Assembly (NCBI GenBank): GCA_964644525.1
Contig: CAZXWC010000042.1
Span: 1-13,454, forward strand
Source: BM714 sp964644525
GTDB lineage: Bacteria; Bacillota; Clostridia; Peptostreptococcales; BM714
Length of the DNA stretch: 13,454 bases
Direction: 5' to 3'
Shown here in pieces: positions 1 through 5,743 of the stretch. The notes under the pieces were generated by a model. That model was given only the letters and a program-made list of their open reading frames with translations. It did not search any database and was not told where the DNA came from. Each line of letters opens with the position of its first letter. Positions within the stretch are counted from its first letter, which is position 1. Both the position numbers and the translations under genes were made by a program.

Positions 1-14
1 ACAGGGAGCTTCAT

Positions 15-1232
15 ATGGCGAAAATAGATTCCGTGTATTCAGATGTTCTGCTTGCGATGTTCCTTCCTGCAATCGGGGCATGGGTGGTTTCCATCAGAGA
101 ATTTGCCTTCTTGAGGAATAGGGTATTCGATGGACTCGGGATGAACGAAGTCTTTTCTATGGCATTGACAGGGGGAGCCACGGTTGTTGCTGTGACTGTT
201 TGCGGAGTTTTGCTACTTTCACTGGTCAGAAAATTGAAGGCCGGAAAACTACTGAAACACAGCTTGATATTTGTGGCTTTTGCTGCTTCTTATGATTTTT
301 TCAAGAGCCTGTTTGATGGAAGATGTTTTAAAGGAAATACACATACCCAATCCCTATTCAAGCGCCAGTGGGCCTTCATAGTCGCAAGCGCCGTCATGGT
401 ATTTTTGACCTTTGTCTTTCTGTTTTCGGGTGTGATTCCGCTTATGGCATTGCCTCCGATTTTGGAGATTCTAATAATATATTGGTACATAAAGGGAAAC
501 AACAAAACCTTTGTCGAAATCAACAAGGGATTCGATGACAGCCTGGGCGAGCAAATGAAGGCCGAGCGGATGAAAATAGCCTTGGTGACCAATGTTTCCC
601 ATGACCTTAAAACCCCGCTAACATCCATGGTCAGCTATGTCGACCTTTTGTCCAAGGAAGAAGACCTGTCTCCTTCAGCGAGGGACTATGTGCAAATACT
701 GTCGGAGAAAACAGACAGATTGAAGAATATTGTTTCTGACCTTTTCGACTTGGCAAAAAGCACGAGTGGAGACATATCTATGGAAATGGAAACTTTGGAC
801 ATAAAGAAGCTGATAGAGCAAACTCTGGGCGATATGGAAGACGAAGTGGAAAAATCGGGGATGCAAATAAAGACAAGGCTTCCGGATGAACCGGTTATAA
901 TCTATTCGGACGGCAAAAAACTCTACAGGGTATTCCAAAATGTGCTGGACAATGCTTTGAAGTACTCGCTTGAGGGTTCTAGAATCTATGTAGAACTGGA
1001 AAAACACGGCGGCGATATAGTGGCTATGGTAAAAAATACAGCCGGCTATGAAATGGATTTTACAGAAGATGAGATTTTGCAGCGTTTCAGCAGAGGGGAC
1101 AAGGCGAGAAGCTCGGATGGAAGCGGTTTGGGACTTTCCATAGCTGAAAGCTTCACAAGAGTATGCGGTGGAAACTTTAAGGTCGTATTGGATGGGGATT
1201 TGTTCAAGGTTGCAATAGAGTTTAAGGAATGA
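15..1232 (+). CDS. Sensor histidine kinase, VanS-like, possibly missing its N-terminus
   Basis: Membrane sensor kinase of a two-component system; it would autophosphorylate on His and pass the phosphate to a response regulator, probably encoded just upstream of the window. The N-terminal half has hydrophobic stretches near residues 9-26, 48-70, 82-94 and 120-158. The HisKA box (SHDLKTPL) puts the phospho-acceptor at His196. The catalytic domain shows the N box (QNVLDNALKYS, about 308-318), an F box (FSRGDKAR) and the G2 box GSGLGLS near 369. The usual Asp-rich G1 box is replaced by KNTAGYEMDF; from memory this is also seen in related clostridial kinases, so it need not mean inactivity. An AGGGAG at 3-8 supports ATG 15, but the frame is open to the window edge and related kinases tend to be longer, so the true start may lie upstream. 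The signal sensed is unknown. Confidence 0.85.
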   Translation: MAKIDSVYSDVLLAMFLPAIGAWVVSIREFAFLRNRVFDGLGMNEVFSMALTGGATVVAVTVCGVLLLSLVRKLKAGKLLKHSLIFVAFAASYDFFKSLFDGRCFKGNTHTQSLFKRQWAFIVASAVMVFLTFVFLFSGVIPLMALPPILEILIIYWYIKGNNKTFVEINKGFDDSLGEQMKAERMKIALVTNVSHDLKTPLTSMVSYVDLLSKEEDLSPSARDYVQILSEKTDRLKNIVSDLFDLAKSTSGDISMEMETLDIKKLIEQTLGDMEDEVEKSGMQIKTRLPDEPVIIYSDGKKLYRVFQNVLDNALKYSLEGSRIYVELEKHGGDIVAMVKNTAGYEMDFTEDEILQRFSRGDKARSSDGSGLGLSIAESFTRVCGGNFKVVLDGDLFKVAIEFKE

Positions 1233-1271
1233 AGCATCTTCAATTTTAAAGGTATTGGCTGGAAAAAATAC

Positions 1272-1324
1272 AAAAAAGCAGAATCTTTACGGAAATGCAG
1301 TTCCCACTCAGGTTCTGCTTTTTT
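1272..1324. terminator. Rho-independent terminator after the sensor kinase gene
   Basis: Perfect 12-bp arms (AAAAAAGCAGAA at 1272-1283 and TTCTGCTTTTTT at 1313-1324). The 29-nt loop contains a second small stem, GGAA/TTCC. A-rich and T-rich flanks make it usable from either strand. It separates the kinase gene from the next one. Confidence 0.8.
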
Positions 1325-1420
1325 GATGTCAAAGTTAATGGATTGGCAATGCCTGAAATGATAAAATAAAGATGAGCAGAACCGGCGTAAATGCAGTATC
1401 AAATAAGGAGAGCGGGAAAT

Positions 1421-2041
1421 ATGAATAAAGACAAGCTTAAATTGGCGGAGGAGATATTTTTGATGCATTATCCGGGAGGATTCCAAAATCCGGAGATGTT
1501 GGCGATAGCCAAGAAACACAAGGTTCCAAAAATGATTGAATTGACCAAGTCGTCCCTTTCGATGGAAAGCTTTGAAGATCCCATCGCAGCAGCGGATGCG
1601 ATAAAGAAGATTATTGCAAGGTCGTCCATGGTGTCGGTGTTTGAAAAAGCAAAGTTCAGGGATTTGGTGAATGAAATGAGCGATGAGGAGAAGAACGAAC
1701 TGTCTGCCGGCATGAGAGAGCTTCTTCATGGAAATCAGGAGGAAGGCTTCAACAGGCTGGTTGAATTTCTTGAACATTTCAAAATGGCCAAATGGACGAT
1801 GTTGACTGCTTGCCTTTTCTATTCGAATCCTGTAGTTGAGGTGTTCATAAAACCGACAACAACAAAAGGCATAATCAAGCATTTCGAGCTTGAAGGCCTT
1901 GAGTACAGACCGAAACCAAGCTATGGGTTTTACAAGGAATACAGGAAACAGATAAATGAAATGAAAAGCGAAACGGATGAATTTGCAGAGGTGCACAATG
2001 CGGGCTTTTGCGGATTCTTGATGATGGCAATGGATTTATAA
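1421..2041 (+). CDS. Hypothetical protein, 206 aa
   Basis: I do not recognise this family. The start at ATG 1421 is preferred over the in-frame ATG 1391 because AAGGAG (1405-1410) lies 10 bases before it. The protein is soluble-looking, with no signal peptide or clear membrane segment, and rich in charged helices. It begins MNKDKLKLAEEIFLMHYPGG. A hydrophobic patch with a Cys (MLTACLFYSNPVVEVFI) lies near the middle, and the C-terminus ends in a Gly/Met-rich hydrophobic tail (FCGFLMMAMDL). The gene stands alone between two terminators, so context gives no hint of role. A 316-codon open frame runs opposite to the kinase and this gene, but it is an antisense shadow. Confidence 0.75.
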   Translation: MNKDKLKLAEEIFLMHYPGGFQNPEMLAIAKKHKVPKMIELTKSSLSMESFEDPIAAADAIKKIIARSSMVSVFEKAKFRDLVNEMSDEEKNELSAGMRELLHGNQEEGFNRLVEFLEHFKMAKWTMLTACLFYSNPVVEVFIKPTTTKGIIKHFELEGLEYRPKPSYGFYKEYRKQINEMKSETDEFAEVHNAGFCGFLMMAMDL

Positions 2042-2054
2042 TCTTTTATTTTTG

Positions 2055-2089
2055 AGCCGGTCATTTATTCGACCGGCTTTTAATTTTTT
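2055..2089 (+). terminator. Rho-independent terminator
   Basis: AGCCGGTC (2055-2062) pairs perfectly with GACCGGCT (2071-2078) over an 8-nt loop, followed by a T-rich tail to 2089. It begins 14 bases after the stop codon of the 206-aa gene. Confidence 0.85.
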
Positions 2090-2128
2090 GTTGTTTAGGT
2101 TGGCAAGTTCGGGTAAAAGGAATATATA

Positions 2129-2193
2129 CAGCGGCCTTTGTGAAAGCGGTCAAGCTGTGTTTGCAAGGGGCGGAAGAATTGTCCTTTGCCAAT
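2129..2193. other. Non-coding stretch with two weak imperfect stems
   Basis: The 254-base gap between the terminator region and the next gene holds no ORF I would support. ACAGC (2129-2133) can pair with the later GCTGT, enclosing GGCC/GGTC. Just after it, the stretch starting TTGCAAGG can pair imperfectly with CCTTTGCCAA. No U-tract follows either stem. They could be a leader structure or chance. Confidence 0.2.
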
Positions 2194-2239
2194 TGTCTTT
2201 AAGTCAATTTTAGCATTAGGATATCTCAAATAAAAATAC

Positions 2240-2276
2240 CTATGTTTGCACATCAAATATATGTGCTTAAACATAG
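2240..2276. repeat. 14-bp inverted repeat just before the DUF4405-like gene
   Basis: CTATGTTTGCACAT (2240-2253) is matched by ATGTGC-TT-AAACATAG (2261-2276). This is a perfect 14-bp inverted repeat apart from a 2-nt TT insertion in the right arm, with a 7-nt AT-rich loop. It ends 5 bases before the GAGGAG ribosome binding site (2282-2287). It has no T-tail, so it is more likely an operator or a leader hairpin than a terminator. No regulator gene is adjacent. Confidence 0.5.
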
Positions 2277-2295
2277 CATTCGAGGAGTTGAAATA

Positions 2296-2514
2296 ATGAA
2301 GAAAAACAAGATGCTTAGAATTATAAATCTTTTGCTTGCAATTGATTTGCTGTTAGTAATAACAACGGCGGCATTAAGCGATTATATTTATCCTACGGGT
2401 TATTACAGGACTTTGCATGTATTGCCGGGGTCGATTTTTGTAGCGTTGCTTGCTGTCCATCTTTTCTTGAACTGGGCATGGATAAAATCAAATTATTTGA
2501 AGAAGAAAAACTGA
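2296..2514 (+). CDS. Small DUF4405-like membrane protein, 72 aa
   Basis: Start ATG 2296 is chosen because GAGGAG (2282-2287) lies 8 bases upstream; an ATG at 2242 in the same frame sits inside an inverted repeat and lacks a ribosome binding site. The protein has two hydrophobic segments (about residues 7-27 and 42-60). Between and within them is the pattern LHVLPG...VHLFLNWAWIK, resembling the His-containing DUF4405/cytochrome b561-like signature, where His residues may bind heme. It is short, carrying two helices rather than the four of fuller relatives, so heme binding would need an oligomer or another subunit. It sits 73 bases upstream of an iron-sulfur flavoprotein gene with no terminator between, so the two may be co-transcribed. 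The family call is from motif memory. Confidence 0.65.
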   Translation: MKKNKMLRIINLLLAIDLLLVITTAALSDYIYPTGYYRTLHVLPGSIFVALLAVHLFLNWAWIKSNYLKKKN

Positions 2515-2530
2515 TGTGATGGCAAAACAT

Positions 2531-2559
2531 TTGTGAATTAACATCATAGATGCTTATAG
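2531..2559 (+). promoter_or_regulatory. Weak candidate sigma-A promoter
   Basis: TTGTGA (2531-2536) and TTATAG (2554-2559) are spaced by 17 bases ahead of the iron-sulfur flavoprotein gene. The match to consensus is modest. Confidence 0.25.
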
Positions 2560-2587
2560 CATTTACAAACTGAAAGGGGAAATATAA

Positions 2588-3223
2588 ATGAAAGTAGTAG
2601 CTATTAACGGAAGTCCCAACAAGGAAGGCAATACTTATTTGGCACTCAAAATGGTTGCGGATGAACTTGAAAAAGAAGGCATCGAGACAGAAATCATTCA
2701 TGTGGGAAATCATGTTATAAGGGGTTGCATGGCATGTGGTCAATGCGGCAAGAATAAGGACGAAAAATGTGTTTTCGGGGATGATGGAGTGAACGGATGG
2801 ATTCAGAAGATGAAAGAGGCTGACGGCATTCTGCTCGGCTCTCCGGTCCATTATTCCGCAATAGGCGGGACAATGAAATCATTTTTGGACAGAGCCTTTT
2901 TCGTGTCTGGCAAGAATGGCGGATTGTTCAGGCACAAGGTGGGGGCTTCAGTTGTTGCCGTAAGACGTTCAGGGGGGATTCCTGCATTCAACCAGCTCAA
3001 CAATTATATCAATTATGCAGAAATGTTTGTTCCGACATCAAACTACTGGAATGTAATACACGGCACAAAGCCGGGTGACGCTGCAAGGGACGAGGAAGGG
3101 ATTCAAATAATGAGGGTTCTAGGAAAAAACATGGCTCTTTTGCTTAAGATGGTTGAGGATGGAATGGATAGAAACGAAATTGCGGAAAGGGAAAAGAAAA
3201 CATATATGAGTTTTATAAGATAG
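2588..3223 (+). CDS. Iron-sulfur flavoprotein / NADPH-dependent FMN reductase family protein
   Basis: A 211-aa flavodoxin-fold protein. The N-terminal strand and FMN phosphate loop are clear (AINGSPNKEGNTY, residues 5-17). They are followed by a compact cysteine cluster, Cys47, Cys50, Cys53 and Cys61 (C-x2-C-x2-C-x7-C), which in the iron-sulfur flavoprotein family binds a [4Fe-4S] cluster. The conserved SPVHYSAIGGTMKSFLDR segment (about 85-102) contacts the flavin in this family. Proteins of this type pass single electrons from ferredoxin or NAD(P)H to acceptors such as O2, peroxide or quinones in anaerobes; the substrate here cannot be told. AAAGGGG (2573-2579) serves as the ribosome binding site. 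Possibly an operon with the small DUF4405-like gene upstream. Cytoplasmic. Confidence 0.85.
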   Translation: MKVVAINGSPNKEGNTYLALKMVADELEKEGIETEIIHVGNHVIRGCMACGQCGKNKDEKCVFGDDGVNGWIQKMKEADGILLGSPVHYSAIGGTMKSFLDRAFFVSGKNGGLFRHKVGASVVAVRRSGGIPAFNQLNNYINYAEMFVPTSNYWNVIHGTKPGDAARDEEGIQIMRVLGKNMALLLKMVEDGMDRNEIAEREKKTYMSFIR

Positions 3224-3256
3224 AAACATCTATAGTTTTAAATCATAAAATTTTGC

Positions 3257-3292
3257 AAAAGCATGTTGGATTATTTTGATGCATGCTTTTTT
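3257..3292 (+). terminator. Rho-independent terminator
   Basis: AAAAGCATG (3257-3265) pairs with CATGCTTTT (3282-3290), and the T-run continues past the stem. It closes the flavoprotein unit 33 bases after its stop. Confidence 0.75.
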
Positions 3293-3416
3293 GCTTTTGT
3301 AATTTTCAGCAGGGTATCAATATCATATTGGGGGAATCGTGGTTTTGAAGTATTGATAATAGAATTGATTTTTTGACAGTATAAAATGTTTTGACATTAA
3401 AAAAGGAGGTATTTTT

Positions 3417-3617
3417 ATGTCAGACTACAAAGTTCATGAATTTGACAGCGAGAACGGTATAGACAGGGATGAGCTAGAAGATTTTTTAAACAGGCTGGAA
3501 GGTCATGTGGAAGCGATAATACCTGAATTGGGTAGAAAATACAATCCCATTGGGGTTTCTTCCTATGTGCAGCATCTTCTTATAGTCGAGAGGACAAAAG
3601 AGGAAAACGTCGACTGA
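3417..3617 (+). CDS. Hypothetical small acidic protein, 66 aa
   Basis: A very good ribosome binding site (AAGGAGGT, about 3403-3410) precedes ATG 3417, and a TATAAAAT -10-like element lies at 3380-3387. The product is small and acidic, with no cysteine, signal peptide or membrane segment. It looks mostly helical (DRDELEDFLNRLEGHVEAI). I do not recognise it. It is followed after 73 bases by the gene for an anchored protein, in the same direction and with no terminator between, so the two may be co-expressed. Coding status rests on the ribosome binding site and the fit between flanking signals. Confidence 0.65.
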   Translation: MSDYKVHEFDSENGIDRDELEDFLNRLEGHVEAIIPELGRKYNPIGVSSYVQHLLIVERTKEENVD

Positions 3618-3690
3618 CAACTATTTCTTTTTCAGATTATTTTGTGTTAATATGTTCTCATTGGCAAACAAAAAGGGAGAGGGAACAGAA

Positions 3691-4677
3691 ATGAAAAAGA
3701 CAAACATATTCATTGCGGTTTTGCTGGTTCTATCGCTATTCATGAACTACAGAACGGCATCGGAAATGCAGCAGCTTAAAAACAGAGTAAGCAACATGCA
3801 TAATGACCTTTCAAGAGACATAAGCAACATAAGCAACAGCGTCTACAGGGCCGCCGATGAAATGAAGAAACAAGCTCTATGGGTTAGGGAATCGTCAATA
3901 GTGGTTACTGAATCAAATGAAAATTACACTAATTTTCAAGCGGAGCTGACATTTACGCTTAATGAAAAAAAGAATGGTGAAGAGCTTTCAATCATTGCAG
4001 TGTCCGAAGGGGATAGCAGAAGAATCGAAGTGCCCGAAAGCGAAGGCTTGACATACGAAGCACAGCTTGAACTTGAGGATGAAAATTATACTTTCGAGCT
4101 TGTCGGAACCGATGAAGAGGGTTCCCGAAATGTAGAACTTACAGGATTAAATTTAAAAGGGATAGCCAACAGGATGATAGACATAGATGGAATGATACCA
4201 AGTTCCAAGTTCAGCCATGATCCTGACATTGGAAAAATAAATTTCTATGTCAATGTATCCACTGTGCATCCAAAGGTCATGAGGGAATTTTCCGGCATAG
4301 CAAAAGAGATTGTGTTTGAGAGCATAGAAGCGGATGTTTACACAGGAAGTATTAAGGTGGATACAATAGACCTTATGAACGGAAGAGGCTATGAAATAAA
4401 AGAAATTGAAGAAATAGCAGATGAAAGACCAGCAAAACTTGAGTTTTCAGATTCGAAGGAAGTTAAAACATACCAGTTTGCGGGAACATATACACTCGAT
4501 GGGAAGGTCTGCAGCGACTACCTGGAATCGCAGGATTCTTCAGAGTCTTTTGCATGGATGGAAAACGAAATATTCTTCCTGGTCCGTGCAACCGACAAAG
4601 AAGGGAATGTATACAAGGGGCTTTTCCCCGGCTATTTTCATTATCTCGATGGAGATGAAATAATATTTGTGAAGTGA
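3691..4677 (+). CDS. Hypothetical membrane-anchored extracytoplasmic protein, 328 aa
   Basis: ATG 3691 is preferred over the in-frame ATG 3652 because the purine-rich GGGAGAGGG (3675-3683) lies just before it, and because it gives a clean N-terminus: Lys-Lys followed by a hydrophobic helix (about residues 5-19). There is no lipobox Cys, so it reads as an uncleaved anchor or signal. Residues about 24-65 look like a short coiled coil (repeated N/S/D-rich heptads such as RVSNMHNDLSRDISNISN). The rest is acidic, beta-rich and free of obvious catalytic motifs; segments such as ENYTFELVGTDEEGSR resemble immunoglobulin-like strands. I do not recognise the family. It lies downstream of the 66-aa gene and is closed by a terminator. 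Confidence 0.7.
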   Translation: MKKTNIFIAVLLVLSLFMNYRTASEMQQLKNRVSNMHNDLSRDISNISNSVYRAADEMKKQALWVRESSIVVTESNENYTNFQAELTFTLNEKKNGEELSIIAVSEGDSRRIEVPESEGLTYEAQLELEDENYTFELVGTDEEGSRNVELTGLNLKGIANRMIDIDGMIPSSKFSHDPDIGKINFYVNVSTVHPKVMREFSGIAKEIVFESIEADVYTGSIKVDTIDLMNGRGYEIKEIEEIADERPAKLEFSDSKEVKTYQFAGTYTLDGKVCSDYLESQDSSESFAWMENEIFFLVRATDKEGNVYKGLFPGYFHYLDGDEIIFVK

Positions 4678-4708
4678 TGGAAAATATGGAATAAATAAAA
4701 TAGTTTTT

Positions 4709-4744
4709 AAAAGCGCCCATATATTCAAAATGGACGCTTTTTTT
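4709..4744 (+). terminator. Rho-independent terminator
   Basis: AAAAGCGCCCAT (4709-4720) pairs with ATGGACGCTTTT (4730-4741) with a single C/A mismatch, and the T-run continues to 4744. It closes the 328-aa gene. Confidence 0.8.
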
Positions 4745-4930
4745 CAGAATTATCAATACAAAATATTAACGAAAAAAATGCACGAAAAGATAAAAAAATA
4801 ACGGACAGGGGTATTTTATTATTCCGAAATGGTACAAAATACCGATATATGATATTTCTATAAAGCGAATTGATATTTATTCTCGTTATTAATGAAAAAA
4901 GATATCAATAATAATGATAACTTCTATTAA
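4745..4930. promoter_or_regulatory. AT-rich control region with inverted repeats upstream of the redox operon
   Basis: No gene is visible in this very AT-rich stretch. GGTATTTT (4810-4817) and AAAATACC (4836-4843) are perfect arms around an 18-nt centre that itself holds GGTAC. ATTGATAT (4869-4876) and ATATCAAT (4902-4909) form a second perfect pair. TGATATTT occurs twice as a direct repeat (about 4850 and 4871). These could be operators or curved UP-type DNA for the promoter at 4965-4992. In DNA this AT-rich some pairing is expected by chance. Confidence 0.35.
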
Positions 4931-4964
4931 TTGACAAAAAACAAAAAATATTACGTGTTTTCTA

Positions 4965-4992
4965 TTGATAAAAAATACACAAAGAGTAAAAT
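4965..4992 (+). promoter_or_regulatory. Sigma-A promoter of the redox operon
   Basis: TTGATA (4965-4970) and TAAAAT (4987-4992) are separated by 16 bases, giving a start of transcription near 4999 and a leader of about 40 bases to the AhpD-like gene. A TTGACA at 4931 lacks a well-spaced -10. All genes to 10745 run in this direction. Confidence 0.6.
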
Positions 4993-5038
4993 GAAATTGT
5001 AGGCAAGTTAACAAACAATATAAAAGGAGTGGATTAAG

Positions 5039-5398
5039 ATGGCAGGAAACCCAAGAGAAATGCTGGCTGAATTCGTAGGTGGACTGGATACTTTCGGCGG
5101 CTACGAAGCGACAAAAGGAAATGTTGAAGGATTTATGAGTTTGCTTGGAACTACATATGAAGATGGAATTTTGAGTACTAAGACGAAAGAGCTTATAAGC
5201 GTAGGGATCGCTTGCTACAACAGATGCTTGTATTGCATAGTTTTCCATACATACAAGGCTCTTGAGTCAGGTGCCAACAGAGAAGAAATTCTTCAAGCGG
5301 CTATGACTTCTGTAGCTTTTGGAGGAGGACCTTCAATGGCTTACAGTGTAACCATGCTTAAGGAGTCTCTCGACGAATTTGAAAAAGATTTCGCATAG
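5039..5398 (+). CDS. AhpD-like (carboxymuconolactone decarboxylase family) CxxC protein
   Basis: A 119-aa single-domain member of the CMD/AhpD fold. The redox signature C-x2-C-x3-H is present (Cys63, Cys66, His70, in NRCLYCIVFHTYKAL). It is followed by the family's GANREEI and a Gly-rich GGGPSMAYS turn. In AhpD the two Cys form a disulfide that is reduced by a protein-bound lipoyl group, linking NADH to peroxide or thiol reduction. That matters here because the next gene encodes a lipoyl carrier and the one after it a lipoate ligase. A true gamma-carboxymuconolactone decarboxylase role is unlikely given the Cys pair and context. AAAAGGAG (5022-5029) precedes ATG 5039 by 9 bases. First gene of the operon, separated from the next by a strong hairpin. 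Substrate unknown. Confidence 0.85.
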   Translation: MAGNPREMLAEFVGGLDTFGGYEATKGNVEGFMSLLGTTYEDGILSTKTKELISVGIACYNRCLYCIVFHTYKALESGANREEILQAAMTSVAFGGGPSMAYSVTMLKESLDEFEKDFA

Positions 5399-5411
5399 AA
5401 GAAAATATTTT

Positions 5412-5446
5412 AGAAGAAAGGAAATATGAATATTTCCTTTCTTCTT
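5412..5446 (+). terminator. Perfect 16-bp hairpin between AhpD-like and lipoyl genes; partial terminator or mRNA stabiliser
   Basis: AGAAGAAAGGAAATAT (5412-5427) and its exact complement (5430-5445) flank only 2 bases, forming a near-continuous stem starting 14 bases after the stop codon. The tail is TGTTCGTTTT, an interrupted U-tract, so read-through is likely. It could lower expression of downstream genes relative to the AhpD-like gene or protect the 3' end of a short transcript. Confidence 0.6.
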
Positions 5447-5487
5447 GTTCGTTTTAAAACTGTTTGACAAAAACTTATCAAAATTAT

Positions 5488-5492
5488 GGAGG
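5488..5492 (+). promoter_or_regulatory. Ribosome binding site that fixes the lipoyl carrier start
   Basis: GGAGG lies 8 bases before ATG 5501. An in-frame ATG at 5486 overlaps this site and would have no ribosome binding site of its own, so 5501 is the start. Confidence 0.8.
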
Positions 5493-5500
5493 ATGAAAAT

Positions 5501-5743
5501 ATGACTACAAAAGTAAAGCTCGATAAAATGGAGAAAAATGCTAAGACAGGTAAAGTTGGCAAAATAGCAAAAGCTGTAGGAGATACAGTTAAAAGAGGAG
5601 AAAAATTATTGCAAGTTGAATCTGCAAAAGGAAATACAATAATCAAAGCTAGAGTAAATGGAACCATAACGGCTTTTTCTGTAGAAGAAGGTGCTCGAGT
5701 CAAGGTCGGTGACGAGCTTCTTGAAATTGAAAAAGCAGATTAG
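5501..5743 (+). CDS. Free-standing lipoyl-domain carrier protein, 80 aa
   Basis: The whole protein is one biotinyl/lipoyl-type flattened beta-barrel, with two half-repeats: GKIAKAVGDTVKRGEKLL in the first and GTITAFSVEEGARVKVGDEL in the second. The modified residue is expected at Lys43 in the hairpin VESAKGNTI. The surrounding ESAKG resembles lipoyl domains rather than the biotin MKM motif. At 80 aa it is much shorter than GcvH (about 125-130 aa), and it is not attached to an acyltransferase, E3 or decarboxylase domain. The reduced or oxidised lipoyl arm would shuttle between partners. The lipoate ligase gene overlaps its 3' end and the AhpD-like gene precedes it, suggesting it is the ligase's dedicated substrate and the AhpD-like protein's redox partner. 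Lipoylation itself is inferred. Confidence 0.85.
   Translation: MTTKVKLDKMEKNAKTGKVGKIAKAVGDTVKRGEKLLQVESAKGNTIIKARVNGTITAFSVEEGARVKVGDELLEIEKAD

Noticed and set aside
1046..1996. 316-codon open frame on the minus strand
   Set aside because: It lies opposite to clear coding of the sensor kinase and the 206-aa gene, crosses a terminator, and has a His/Phe/Cys-rich composition typical of an antisense shadow.
3652..3690. Upstream ATG 3652 as start of the 328-aa protein
   Set aside because: It would place charged residues before the hydrophobic anchor and read through the purine-rich ribosome binding site that serves ATG 3691.
5039..5398. Gamma-carboxymuconolactone decarboxylase acting in aromatic breakdown
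   Set aside because: The C-x2-C-x3-H redox motif and lipoyl neighbours fit AhpD-type thiol chemistry; no aromatic pathway genes are present.
5464..5490. Internal promoter starting with TTGACA before the lipoyl gene
   Set aside because: The only possible -10 (TATGGA) is at 15-base spacing and overlaps the ribosome binding site; too weak to call.
5501..5743. Glycine cleavage H protein or biotin carrier
   Set aside because: Too short for GcvH and lacking its flanking regions; the lysine context is ESAKG and not the biotin MKM motif; no glycine cleavage or carboxylase genes nearby.
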